From Nostoc sp. 106C (GTDB taxonomy: Bacteria; Cyanobacteriota; Cyanobacteriia; Cyanobacteriales; Nostocaceae), in NCBI RefSeq assembly GCF_002154725.1, contig NZ_MTAW01000180.1:62001-126000 (forward strand): 64,000 bases of DNA, read 5' to 3'. Both the position numbers and the translations under genes were made by a program. The notes beneath the pieces were generated by a model. That model worked only from the letters and a program-made list of their open reading frames with translations, was not told the DNA's origin and did no database searches. Every line of letters begins with the position of its first letter. The first letter of the stretch is position 1. This document shows, in pieces, positions 17,393 to 25,377 of this stretch.

Positions 17393-17429
17393 GTTTTTAA
17401 CGCACTTTACAATGTAAATAAATTTTTAA

Positions 17430-18818
17430 TTATGCTAGCCTTTTTTTTACTTCCTCTACCAAATTTTCTAACTTAACTTCTACTTGTTCGCCTGTTTTTA
17501 AATCTTTCAGCGATGATTTTTGCGCTGCTGCTTCTTCAGAACCAATAATGACGCAGAATTGAACGCCTTGTTTATCGGCTAGCTGGAATTGTTTCCCTAA
17601 GGGACGCTTATCAAAATTAGTTATAACATTAATACCAGCCTTACGCAGATTTTGTGACACTTTTAAATAAGTGGGCATCAAATCTTCTTGCATATTCATA
17701 ACCATCACCTGTGCAGGTGTAGCAGCTAAGGTATTAAGAATACCAGCTTTTAATAAGCGGCTAATTAAGCGAGTTAAGCCGATGGAAATGCCTACCCCAG
17801 GCATCTTTTCACCGATAAACATCCCAACTAATTCTTCATATCTGCCACCAGAACAAATACTGCCTAAAGCTTCATGTCCGATGAGAGTTGTTTCGTAAAC
17901 TGTGCCAGTATAGTAATTCAGACCGCGTGCGATCGCTAAATCAATACAGAAACGCTTTTCAGGAACACCCAAATTACGCACACCTGCAATTACTGTTTCT
18001 ATTTCGGTAACGCCTAGGCTCAATTGTTCGGCATCGGGGAGATTTTGTGACAGGTGTTTAAGTTTATCTAATACCTCATCAACATTACCTTTAATATTAA
18101 TAAATTCAATAATTTTTTGTGTTTGCTCTGGTGAAATTCCTTCTTTGTCTAACTCTTGTTTGACTTTAGCTTCACCAATTTTTTCTAAGTTATCAATGAT
18201 ACCTATACAAGATTTAATTTGATTTTCACTTATTCCTAAGGATTGAAAAAATCCTGTAAGAATTTTACGATTATTGATGCGAATAAGAAAATCACCGATG
18301 TTAATGGCTTCAAATATCTCGGTAATAATTGCAGGCATTTGCGCATCATAAAGCAAGCTTAATTGAGTACGAGCAACCACATCAATATCACACTGGCGAA
18401 ATTGGCGGAAACGCCCATCTTTTGCGCGTTCGCCACGAAATACCACATCCATTTGATAGCGCGCAAAGGGAAAGGTTAGTTCGTTGAGGTGACGGGCAAT
18501 GTATGCTGCTAAAGGAACTGTTTGGTCAAATTTTAAAGCTCTAGCTTCCGAACCTGTTTCGCCTGCTTTATCTTTCTCTGCTTGGCGATTTGGTGGCAGG
18601 ATGGGGTCGATACCATAGATAATGTTATCACCCTGATTCCCCTTCGCTTGCAGAACTTCTAAGCGTTCTACAGCAGGTGTTTCGATGGGTGTAAATCCGT
18701 AATTTTCAAAAACTCTGCGGATGGTATCTAGCAAATATAATTCCAAGCGTTTTTCGCTAGGAAGGAATTCTGGAAACCCGCTAGGAGTAGAAAAATTAAT
18801 TCTGTCACCTTTTGCCAT
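17430..18818 (-). CDS. hisS: histidine--tRNA ligase
   Basis: Class II histidyl-tRNA synthetase that charges tRNA-His in the cytosol. It has motif 1 in the N-terminal part (RRVFENYGFTPIETPAVE), motif 2 FRGERAKDGRFRQFRQCDID, the histidine-A signatures GLNYYTGTVYE and SICSGGRYEEL, and motif 3 GVGISIGLTRL. The anticodon-binding domain occupies about residues 365-460. It is 462 residues, longer than the E. coli type (424), because of an insertion around residues 195-260. The N-terminus GDRINFSTPSGFPEFLP is the pattern seen in cyanobacterial HisRS. It is the one clear housekeeping gene in this part of the window and appears intact. Confidence 0.97.
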   Translation of the reverse strand: MAKGDRINFSTPSGFPEFLPSEKRLELYLLDTIRRVFENYGFTPIETPAVERLEVLQAKGNQGDNIIYGIDPILPPNRQAEKDKAGETGSEARALKFDQTVPLAAYIARHLNELTFPFARYQMDVVFRGERAKDGRFRQFRQCDIDVVARTQLSLLYDAQMPAIITEIFEAINIGDFLIRINNRKILTGFFQSLGISENQIKSCIGIIDNLEKIGEAKVKQELDKEGISPEQTQKIIEFINIKGNVDEVLDKLKHLSQNLPDAEQLSLGVTEIETVIAGVRNLGVPEKRFCIDLAIARGLNYYTGTVYETTLIGHEALGSICSGGRYEELVGMFIGEKMPGVGISIGLTRLISRLLKAGILNTLAATPAQVMVMNMQEDLMPTYLKVSQNLRKAGINVITNFDKRPLGKQFQLADKQGVQFCVIIGSEEAAAQKSSLKDLKTGEQVEVKLENLVEEVKKRLA

Positions 18819-18865
18819 AACCTACACTGCCAGTTTTAGACTTGAGATTTTGCGAAAAGTTTGAG

Positions 18866-18880
18866 CGGAGGTTTCCTCCG
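18866..18880. repeat. CGGAGG-TTT-CCTCCG short hairpin
   Basis: A 6-bp perfect stem with a 3-nt loop, upstream of hisS. It resembles the GC-stem/3-nt-loop hairpins clustered at 63424-63555 and is a member of the dispersed hairpin repeats of this genome. Confidence 0.4.
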
Positions 18881-18986
18881 TCCCCCGTAGAGGTTGCCGC
18901 AGGCATCAAACCTTTTCAAGACGAATTTTAGAGGAGAATGGACTACGCCGTATATATGCAGCGATCGCATCTCCTGGGAAGACGAT

Positions 18987-19526
18987 CTATTTATGTACTA
19001 CTACTAAAGTCCCAACTTTTGCCCAGTTATACAATTGACGAGCCTGCTTGACTTGCAAATTTACACAACCGTGGCTCACTGGAGTGCCAAAATTGTTATG
19101 CCAGTAAGCACCATGAATGGCATAGCCTTCATAAAAATACATGGCATAAGGAACATCAGGAATATCGTAGTCCTCGCCCCGCATTCGAGTAGTGCGATAC
19201 TTAGTGTTAATCTCAAACTTGCCCTTGGGTGTGGGAGTTGCGCGTTTACCTGTGGAAATGCGGAAGGAATAGATACGCTTTTTACCTTCCCATGCAAATA
19301 ACCGTTGCTCAGACAGGTCAATTTCAATCCAGCGAGGTTCAGATGTCTGTTTTTGGTCAGAGACAGTCTTGCTGTTACTATCTCCTGAAGCAGCTCTTGC
19401 TGTTGCCAAATTAGAATCAAGTGTAATTGGCGGCGACCAAGCAAATAAAGCCACCAACACTAACATCATACTTGTACAGATATTTCTTGAACTATGTAAC
19501 CACCGACTGTGAATTCTGCTCTGCAT
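18987..19526 (-). CDS. L,D-transpeptidase (YkuD domain), secreted
   Basis: Cross-links or modifies peptidoglycan in the periplasm. 179 residues: an N-terminal signal/anchor (about 17-45) and a YkuD catalytic domain from about residue 65 to the end. The active-site block [20 protein letters not shown] includes H138, H152 and nucleophile C154. The substrate groove sequence [18 protein letters not shown] is shared with the paralogue at 20536-21048. The two genes are separated by 1 kb of repeat-rich DNA. No other cell-wall gene is adjacent. Confidence 0.92.
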   Translation of the reverse strand: MQSRIHSRWLHSSRNICTSMMLVLVALFAWSPPITLDSNLATARAASGDSNSKTVSDQKQTSEPRWIEIDLSEQRLFAWEGKKRIYSFRISTGKRATPTPKGKFEINTKYRTTRMRGEDYDIPDVPYAMYFYEGYAIHGAYWHNNFGTPVSHGCVNLQVKQARQLYNWAKVGTLVVVHK

Positions 19527-20535
19527 GAAGTCTCACCTTCTAGTTCATCTGCTAAAAATTAAATTTTTTGGAGCAATAGGGCAAAGAATGGTAAAACGTA
19601 TAAAATTGTCTTGTATCTTTAACCTTGAGTCTTTGCCTAGCTATTGCACAATCTACTTTTGGAAGAAATGTATTGAGTTGTTCTAAGCCGATAAGTAGAG
19701 CAGCTAAAAGATTAGAGACATTTTTACTCAATTTGGAAATATGCAAGCTTGGTAACTAGACGTTATTAAATCTAAGATATTTATTAGTTTTTAGTTACTG
19801 CCTAATAGCGCCACAACTACTGCATAACAATTGATATCTTTAATTGATTCACATCTAGCTAATCCACACAGATAATTTGGCTACCAATAGAAAAATCGTC
19901 ATTAAATCTGTTAGCTAAATACTTATTGACTAAAAAATTTATAAATTTTTCTGCTAAGATTCCCTGATATTATTCTCATGCGATGTCTACGACAAGCCCT
20001 ACCCTTTGGGAACGTCTTCGACGAACGGGTTCAGCAGTTGCTACCCTGCGGGAACGCTTTTAGGACTTACGCACTCGTGACGAAAAACTAAGCCTTTGCG
20101 ATTACTTCGCTTCGCTCGTAATGACGTAAAATTGTAGTCCTTGCGTAAGTCCTGGCTTTCAGCGAACAAGTCGGGAAACCCGCCCAAGGCACTGCTGACG
20201 CTCCTACGTCGCTACAGCTGCGCTAACACCGCTCCGCGTCTACGCTCTATCACAATCACATTTATTACTGCTAAATTAGCAAAAATTAAAACCTGAGAGT
20301 TTTTAGTGTCTAAGGGCTTGCAGTAGATGCAAAATTTTTCTGAGATTACTATTTCTACCTGGAATAGTATCCAGATTTTTTAAGATTTACGCCTATTGTT
20401 TTAGGCAGATTTTATTTGATCCTTCTCTATATTTTACTTCAATTTTAGTTATTTCTATTCCAGAGATTCCCAGGAGATTTTAATATAGGAATCTCTCAAT
20501 ATTATTGTTTTATATTTGTTTTTAATTGAGATTTG
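19527..20535. other. gene-poor spacer with dispersed repeats
   Basis: About 1 kb without a convincing gene between the two L,D-transpeptidase genes. A 64-codon frame at 19552-19746 lacks supporting features. Between about 19980 and 20250 lie repeat fragments common in Nostocales (CTACCCTGCGGGAACGC, GTCGGGAAACCCGCC, GCGATTACTTCGCTTCGC) and a MITE-like element at 20062-20153. The rest is AT-rich. Confidence 0.6.
20062..20153. mobile_element. 92-bp MITE-like element with 12-bp terminal inverted repeats
   Basis: AGGACTTACGCA at the left end and TGCGTAAGTCCT at the right end are perfect inverted copies. The interior is non-coding and contains the repeat GCGATTACTTCGCTTCGC. No clear target duplication is visible. 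A related end sequence, GGACTTACGCAAGTC, occurs alone near 21770. It is probably a miniature element mobilised in trans, or a relic. Confidence 0.5.
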
Positions 20536-21048
20536 CTACCTATGAATAAATACTGGTGTTCCTACAGATGCCCAATTAAATAACCATTTAGCATGATTAG
20601 GGGCAACATTCACACAACCATGACTGACTGGAGTGCCAAATCTCTTATGCCAATAGGCACCGTGAATTCCGTAACTCCCTTGGTAAAACATTGCATAAGG
20701 AACATCGGGAACATCATAGTCTCTACCACGCATTCTGGTAGATTTAAGTTTGGTTTGAATTTTAAAAGTACCAATGCGAGTAGGTGTAGATTTTTTGCCC
20801 GTAGAAATAGTAATAGCATAAACAGGTTTTTTACCTTCCCAAGCAATTAGCCGTTGATTAGAAAGATCAATTTGAATCCAACGTTGCTCAGATTGTTTGA
20901 GTGTCTCGATACTTTGGGTAGTTGTATCATCCTTTGCTTTTGCTGAAACTTCGCACGCTCCCGGATTTGTCACACTCAAGGAGAGTGTTACACTCGCAAG
21001 CAATATTGCAAGGGAGCGCATCCAGTGATGAATAATCAAGCTTTTCAT
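20536..21048 (-). CDS. L,D-transpeptidase (YkuD domain), paralogue
   Basis: 170 residues with signal peptide (hydrophobic segment about 11-28) and a YkuD domain from about residue 55. Catalytic residues are H129, H143 and C145 in [21 protein letters not shown]. It is closely similar to the product of 18987-19526 through the catalytic domain but diverges in the signal peptide and linker, indicating an older local duplication. It starts 25 nt downstream of the KDPG-aldolase stop on the same strand and so could be co-transcribed with it. Peptidoglycan 3-3 cross-linking or modification in the periplasm is the expected role. Confidence 0.92.
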   Translation of the reverse strand: MKSLIIHHWMRSLAILLASVTLSLSVTNPGACEVSAKAKDDTTTQSIETLKQSEQRWIQIDLSNQRLIAWEGKKPVYAITISTGKKSTPTRIGTFKIQTKLKSTRMRGRDYDVPDVPYAMFYQGSYGIHGAYWHKRFGTPVSHGCVNVAPNHAKWLFNWASVGTPVFIHR

Positions 21049-21072
21049 CGTAAATATACTTAAATAGGAAGC

Positions 21073-21735
21073 TTAGGGAAAATTTTCAGTTTTTACCCTA
21101 AAGTACCCTATCTGTTGTATCAATTTTTTCACCTGTTCGGCAATCGCTGGCCAATTTTCCTCGGTTAATAAATGCTTTGGGAATAATTGACTACTTAAAC
21201 CTACAGCGATCGCTCCTGCTTGTAAAAATTCCTTGGCATTCTCTAAATTTACTCCTCCAGTGGGAATCAAAGGAATTTTCCCTAATGGTCCTTGGAGGCT
21301 TTTGATATAATTAGCACCTCCCACTGCTTCTATAGGAAATACTTTCACACAGCTAGCACCATGACTCCAGGCGGTGACAATTTCTGTGGGTGACAGCGCC
21401 CCGGGAATAATCGGTACATCTTGCTCCACTGCTGCTTGAATCATTGCTAAATCAACGTGGGGTGTGAAGAGAAATTGTGCCCCACAGGCGATCGCCTCTT
21501 GTAACTGTTGGACGTTAAATAGCGTACCAGTACCAATCGTACAGTTTGGTAATTCAGTGCGGAGTTGGCTAATTAATTCGGCGGCGCGATCGCTATTCCA
21601 CGTAACCTCAATTAGCTGCATTCCCTCTGCTGCAACAGTTAAAGCCATTTGCTTTGCCAATTCAATTTTGGGTGCACGGATGACGGCGATCGCTCGGTGT
21701 TGTTGTAATTGTGATAACCAAACTAGATTAGACAT
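21073..21735 (-). CDS. eda: 2-dehydro-3-deoxy-phosphogluconate aldolase (KDPG/KHG aldolase)
   Basis: Class I aldolase of the Entner-Doudoroff route that splits KDPG into pyruvate and glyceraldehyde-3-phosphate; family members also act on 4-hydroxy-2-oxoglutarate. 220 residues, close to E. coli Eda. E43 in the IEVTW block, the GTGT phosphate/substrate motif at 68-71, and the Schiff-base lysine K131 in CVKVFP are present, as is the phosphate-binding PTGGV loop near residue 170. It is consistent with the Entner-Doudoroff pathway reported in cyanobacteria. No edd neighbour is visible. Confidence 0.9.
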   Translation of the reverse strand: MSNLVWLSQLQQHRAIAVIRAPKIELAKQMALTVAAEGMQLIEVTWNSDRAAELISQLRTELPNCTIGTGTLFNVQQLQEAIACGAQFLFTPHVDLAMIQAAVEQDVPIIPGALSPTEIVTAWSHGASCVKVFPIEAVGGANYIKSLQGPLGKIPLIPTGGVNLENAKEFLQAGAIAVGLSSQLFPKHLLTEENWPAIAEQVKKLIQQIGYFRVKTENFP

Positions 21736-21948
21736 TTTAACTGTGAATTAGAAGCAAAAAGCATTTGGGACTTACGCAAGTCTCACATTTTTTTCGCTCA
21801 GGTTGTCCACAATCTATTGACAATTGACTCTTACCCTTGCTTATTGAACCAAGCTATGCCATATTTTTATAAACTACGTTAATACTATCGATTTGCCGTA
21901 GTTTATCAATCGCGTGCCCTGCTGTTGGGATTTAAAGGAGTAGTAAAA

Positions 21949-22245
21949 ATGGCAATGATTAGCAACAAGCCCTTGGGCATCTTAGCGCAGCAAAACACAG
22001 CATCTTTGGAAATCACAATTCAAAATTCCCCAGTATTTAATCAAAGCAGCCTGTGGAGGCTTGTAACAATTAGTAGGGCATCAATACAAAGATTGTGGTG
22101 GCACGGTCAAGCATATGGAAGCATTTTTGGCATTATGCTGCTGACCTTAGTGAGTATGATATTCCTGGGCTTTCATTGGTCTTACCGCAAGCTACTCTTA
22201 GGGTTCACTTATGGTAAAGATACAGTAGAATCAACCAGTGACTAA
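21949..22245 (+). CDS. small single-span membrane protein coupled to PhnD-like gene
   Basis: 98 residues from the ATG at 21949, which has AAAGGAG 8 nt upstream. The longer frame from 21925 uses a TTG with no such site. One hydrophobic span (YGSIFGIMLLTLVSMIFLGF) near residues 62-82 is followed by a basic, short C-terminus. No family is recognised. The last 8 nt overlap the GTG start of the PhnD-like gene, so the two are translationally coupled. It may anchor the PhnD-like protein or act with it in sensing. Confidence 0.65.
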   Translation: MAMISNKPLGILAQQNTASLEITIQNSPVFNQSSLWRLVTISRASIQRLWWHGQAYGSIFGIMLLTLVSMIFLGFHWSYRKLLLGFTYGKDTVESTSD

Positions 22246-23047
22246 ATCAAAAAAGCTACAAGTTATTTCTTACCTGGCTCCGAATTGGTTTGGGTTTTAT
22301 CAAGCAGTGTTGGCTTATCTAGGTCGCGTGTTGGAAGTGGAAACGCAATTAAAGCAAGGTGAATGCGAACCATTATTAGACCCTTTGCTTTTGAAAGACC
22401 AACTAGATCTAGCCTTTATTTGTGGATTACCACTGATTCGTTATAGTCAGATAGTCTTAGATCAGTTGCAGCCTGTGATTGCTCCAGTCATGCAAGCACC
22501 GCGTTATCAAAACCGTCCGATTTACTTCTCAGATGTGATAGTGAATGCTGAGAGCAATCTGGCAAGTTTTGATGATTTGGCTGGTAAAACTGTATGCTAC
22601 AACGATCCTGGCTCTAACAGTGGCTATAATCTGCTGCGTCATCGGTTGTTACAGGGGAGACATCCTAAGCATTTTTTTGGTAAAGTCGTGCAATCAGGCT
22701 CTCACCAGCGTTCGCTGCAGTGGGTGGCAGCAGGGAAAGTAGACTGTGCTGCTATTGATAGTGTTGTATTAGAGCAAGAATTGCGTGATTTTCCAGAGCT
22801 ATCTCAGCAGTTGCGAGTAGTAGAGGTGCTCGGCCCTTGCCCCATGCCGCCTTTGGTAGCAGCCCAGCATCTTAGTAAATTTCTGATTCAGCAGTTACAG
22901 TTGGCTTTGCTTCAGCCAGATGCAGAACTACAAGCAGCAATGAACCGAGTAGGAGTGCAGCGTTTCGCCGCAGTAGAATTGGCAGATTATCAAGCGATCG
23001 CTGATATTTATAATGCTGCTATTAAGGCAGGCTATGCATCTTTATAG
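22238..23047 (+). CDS. PhnD-like phosphate/phosphonate-type substrate-binding protein without signal peptide
   Basis: 269 residues with the type-2 periplasmic-binding fold of PhnD-type proteins: the PNWFGFYQAVLAYL start, LDLAFICGLPLIRY, the hinge/ligand block DLAGKTVCYNDPGSNSGYN, and the second-lobe AAGKVDCAAIDSVV. There is no signal peptide or lipobox, and no ABC permease or ATPase gene is adjacent. It therefore looks like a cytoplasmic ligand-binding protein or one held by the coupled membrane protein. It starts at GTG, overlapping the upstream gene by 8 nt. The ligand is unknown. Confidence 0.75.
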   Translation: MTKSKKLQVISYLAPNWFGFYQAVLAYLGRVLEVETQLKQGECEPLLDPLLLKDQLDLAFICGLPLIRYSQIVLDQLQPVIAPVMQAPRYQNRPIYFSDVIVNAESNLASFDDLAGKTVCYNDPGSNSGYNLLRHRLLQGRHPKHFFGKVVQSGSHQRSLQWVAAGKVDCAAIDSVVLEQELRDFPELSQQLRVVEVLGPCPMPPLVAAQHLSKFLIQQLQLALLQPDAELQAAMNRVGVQRFAAVELADYQAIADIYNAAIKAGYASL

Positions 23048-23671
23048 ACCAAACTCTTGCGTTCTTATGTGCAACCTTGCGCAACGGACACTTTTCTTAA
23101 CCAAGAAAATCTCCCCTGATCATTGTTACTATATTAAATGTTACATATAAATTAAAGCCGCGATCGCTTAACCAAAATAGCGTAAGCTTTAAAATAGTTA
23201 AGGCTCCCTGTAATCTTGGAATTACTGCGTTCCAGCGGCAGACTTATGGATATAATTTCTTAATCTTTATTTAAGAATAAGGATTTAATATATTTTAATA
23301 TTTTAGACTCGATGAGTCTTTTAAATTAAGCTAATCACTGAGTTCGTTGAATACTACTTGAAAATTATTGGTCTTTAATAATACCTAAAAAATTAATAGG
23401 TGAGAATTTAATCTCTAAAATTAAGAGCATAGACAAACTGATAATTTTTCCATGAAGATGGCAAAGTTTAAGCTTGAGGTAACTTTGCAGCGATCGCGTA
23501 CAGAAAGTCTAGCAAATATAGAATGCAGGTAATTTTTGCTGTGAAAGATTTTACTCAATAAGAACTTAAAATTTTTGGCGAATTAATCATTTAGGTAATC
23601 AATTATGTAAATGATACTTTGTATGCGGAGATTTTTCAAATTACTGCATTGTTGCTCAAGAGGTAAAAATC
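23048..23671. other. 624-bp AT-rich region upstream of the aldehyde oxidoreductase operon
   Basis: No gene is seen. A small hairpin AGACTC-GAT-GAGTCT followed by TTT (about 23306-23323) could end a transcript from the PhnD-like gene. The remainder presumably holds the promoter of the oxidoreductase operon. I could not recognise a molybdenum-cofactor riboswitch by eye. Confidence 0.4.
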
Positions 23672-24385
23672 ATGCCAGACAATGAAAAAGGTGGGGGGAA
23701 AACCTCCCGACGCGGTTTTTTGGGACAAGCACTAACCGCAGCGGGCACGGCCATAGCCGCTCCGACTTTACTCAATCAAGCAAGCATGGCCAAGGAAGCT
23801 ACTCAAAATTCCCAAGGAGAGATAACCGTGAAACTTACGGTAAATGGTGAGCAGCAAACTCTTAATATTGAGCCGCGTGTTACCCTTCTGGATGCACTGC
23901 GTGAGCATTTAGGGCTAGTGGGCAGTAAGAAGGGATGCGATCATGGGCAGTGTGGAGCCTGTACAGTTTTAATTGATGGTGAACGAGTTTATTCTTGCTT
24001 AGCTCTGGCAGTGATGCAGGAAGATAAAAAAATTGTCACTATTGAAGGCTTGGCAAAGGGCGATACTCTTCATCCAGTGCAAGCAGCATTTATTGATAAC
24101 GATGGCTTTCAGTGCGGTTATTGTACGCCAGGACAGATTTGTGCCTCTGTTGCTCTACTTGATGAAGTTAAACGAGGTTGTGCTAGCGTTGTCACCGCAG
24201 ATTTGACTCGTCCGCCACAGCTGGCTGAACTTTCGGAAAAGGAAATCAAAGAGCGATTAAGCGGTAATCTCTGTCGATGCAGCGCTTACAACGGCATTGT
24301 AGCAGCAGTGCAACAAGCAGCGGGACAAACACCACCCTCTGCTGTTGCAGATGTAATGGTTCGTGAATCAGGGGAAAGGACATGA
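23672..24385 (+). CDS. paoA: aldehyde oxidoreductase, 2Fe-2S subunit (PaoA/YagT type, Tat-exported)
   Basis: Small electron-transfer subunit of a periplasmic molybdenum aldehyde oxidoreductase of the xanthine oxidase family. The Tat signal is SRRGFLGQ at 12-19, followed by a hydrophobic Ala-rich stretch and cleavage near residue 40. The plant-type 2Fe-2S cluster uses C89, C94, C97 and C109. The second, alpha-helical cluster uses C148, C151, C201 and C203 (GYCTPGQ and CRCSAYN). It overlaps the next gene by ATGA. The Tat signal on this subunit is expected to carry the folded heterotrimer across the membrane, as for E. coli PaoABC. Confidence 0.93.
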   Translation: MPDNEKGGGKTSRRGFLGQALTAAGTAIAAPTLLNQASMAKEATQNSQGEITVKLTVNGEQQTLNIEPRVTLLDALREHLGLVGSKKGCDHGQCGACTVLIDGERVYSCLALAVMQEDKKIVTIEGLAKGDTLHPVQAAFIDNDGFQCGYCTPGQICASVALLDEVKRGCASVVTADLTRPPQLAELSEKEIKERLSGNLCRCSAYNGIVAAVQQAAGQTPPSAVADVMVRESGERT

Positions 24386-25377
24386 AAAATTTCACCTACA
24401 CCCGCGCTAGTTCTGTGAAGGATGCAGTGCAAAGAGCTAGTGCCGATCGAGATGCCTTGTTTATTGCCGGGGGGACAAATCTAGTTGATCGCCTGAAGGT
24501 TTTCTTAGATGAGCCATCGCAACTCATTGATATTTCTCGATTGGAGATGAAGCGAATTGAAAAGCTGGCTAATGGCGGTTTGCGTTTAGGAGCATTAGTC
24601 ACAAATACTGCTGTAGCAGACAATGCCGATGTGCGCCGTGACTACCCAATCCTCGCTCGCGCCATTCTTTCGGGAGCATCTCAGCAAATTCGCAACGCTG
24701 CCACAGTAGGCGGTAATTTACTACAACGTACCCGTTGTCCTTACTACTACGATACTGCCTTCCCTTGCAACAAACGACAGCCAGGGCAAGGTTGCCCAGC
24801 TATAAGTGGCATCAATCGCATACACGCTATCCTTGGAGCTAGCGACCAATGTGTAGCAGTGAATCCTTCCGATATGAGTGTTGCTTTGGCGACTTTAGAT
24901 GCCGTCGTTGATGTTGTCGGTCCTCAAGGAAAGCGGCAAATACCATTTACAGAGTTCCATCGTCTTCCAGGAAATACGCCCCAGCGAGATACAAATCTGG
25001 AGGTAGGGGAGTTGATTACTGCTGTAATTTTGCCACCAGTACCTTTGGCTAAATCGGGAGTTTACTTAAAGTTACGCGATCGCACTTCTTATGCTTTTGC
25101 ATTGGTTTCTGTGGCGGCGGCTATTGACCTAAAAGGCGAACGCATTCAAGATGTCCGTTTAGCACTAGGTGGTGTAGCCCACAAACCCTGGCGATCAATA
25201 GAAGCAGAAAAGTTTTTAATTGGCAAGACTGCTGAATCCACCACATTTCAACAAGCAGCAGAAATTGCTCTCAAGGGAGCCACTCCCTTATCTGACAACG
25301 CTTACAAAGTGGACTTAGCAAAGCGAGCAATTCGTCGCGCACTCACTATTTCTGCCAAAGGAGGCGGCGTAGCATGA
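24382..25377 (+). CDS. paoB: aldehyde oxidoreductase, FAD subunit with extra 4Fe-4S site (PaoB/YagS type)
   Basis: 331 residues. FAD-binding PCMH-type domain ([11 protein letters not shown] at 29-39, and the [16 protein letters not shown] block near 105-120), then the CO-dehydrogenase flavoprotein C-terminal domain. Cysteines C119, C129, C138 and C157 lie in an insertion matching the additional 4Fe-4S cluster described for E. coli PaoB, which ordinary xanthine dehydrogenase FAD subunits lack. It overlaps both neighbours by 4 nt, so the three subunits are translationally coupled. Confidence 0.92.
   Translation: MKNFTYTRASSVKDAVQRASADRDALFIAGGTNLVDRLKVFLDEPSQLIDISRLEMKRIEKLANGGLRLGALVTNTAVADNADVRRDYPILARAILSGASQQIRNAATVGGNLLQRTRCPYYYDTAFPCNKRQPGQGCPAISGINRIHAILGASDQCVAVNPSDMSVALATLDAVVDVVGPQGKRQIPFTEFHRLPGNTPQRDTNLEVGELITAVILPPVPLAKSGVYLKLRDRTSYAFALVSVAAAIDLKGERIQDVRLALGGVAHKPWRSIEAEKFLIGKTAESTTFQQAAEIALKGATPLSDNAYKVDLAKRAIRRALTISAKGGGVA

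Noticed and set aside
23300-23330. Possible hammerhead-like or Moco riboswitch element upstream of paoA
   Set aside because: Only a 6-bp hairpin with a GAT loop is present; no hammerhead core or Moco-aptamer pattern could be recognised.
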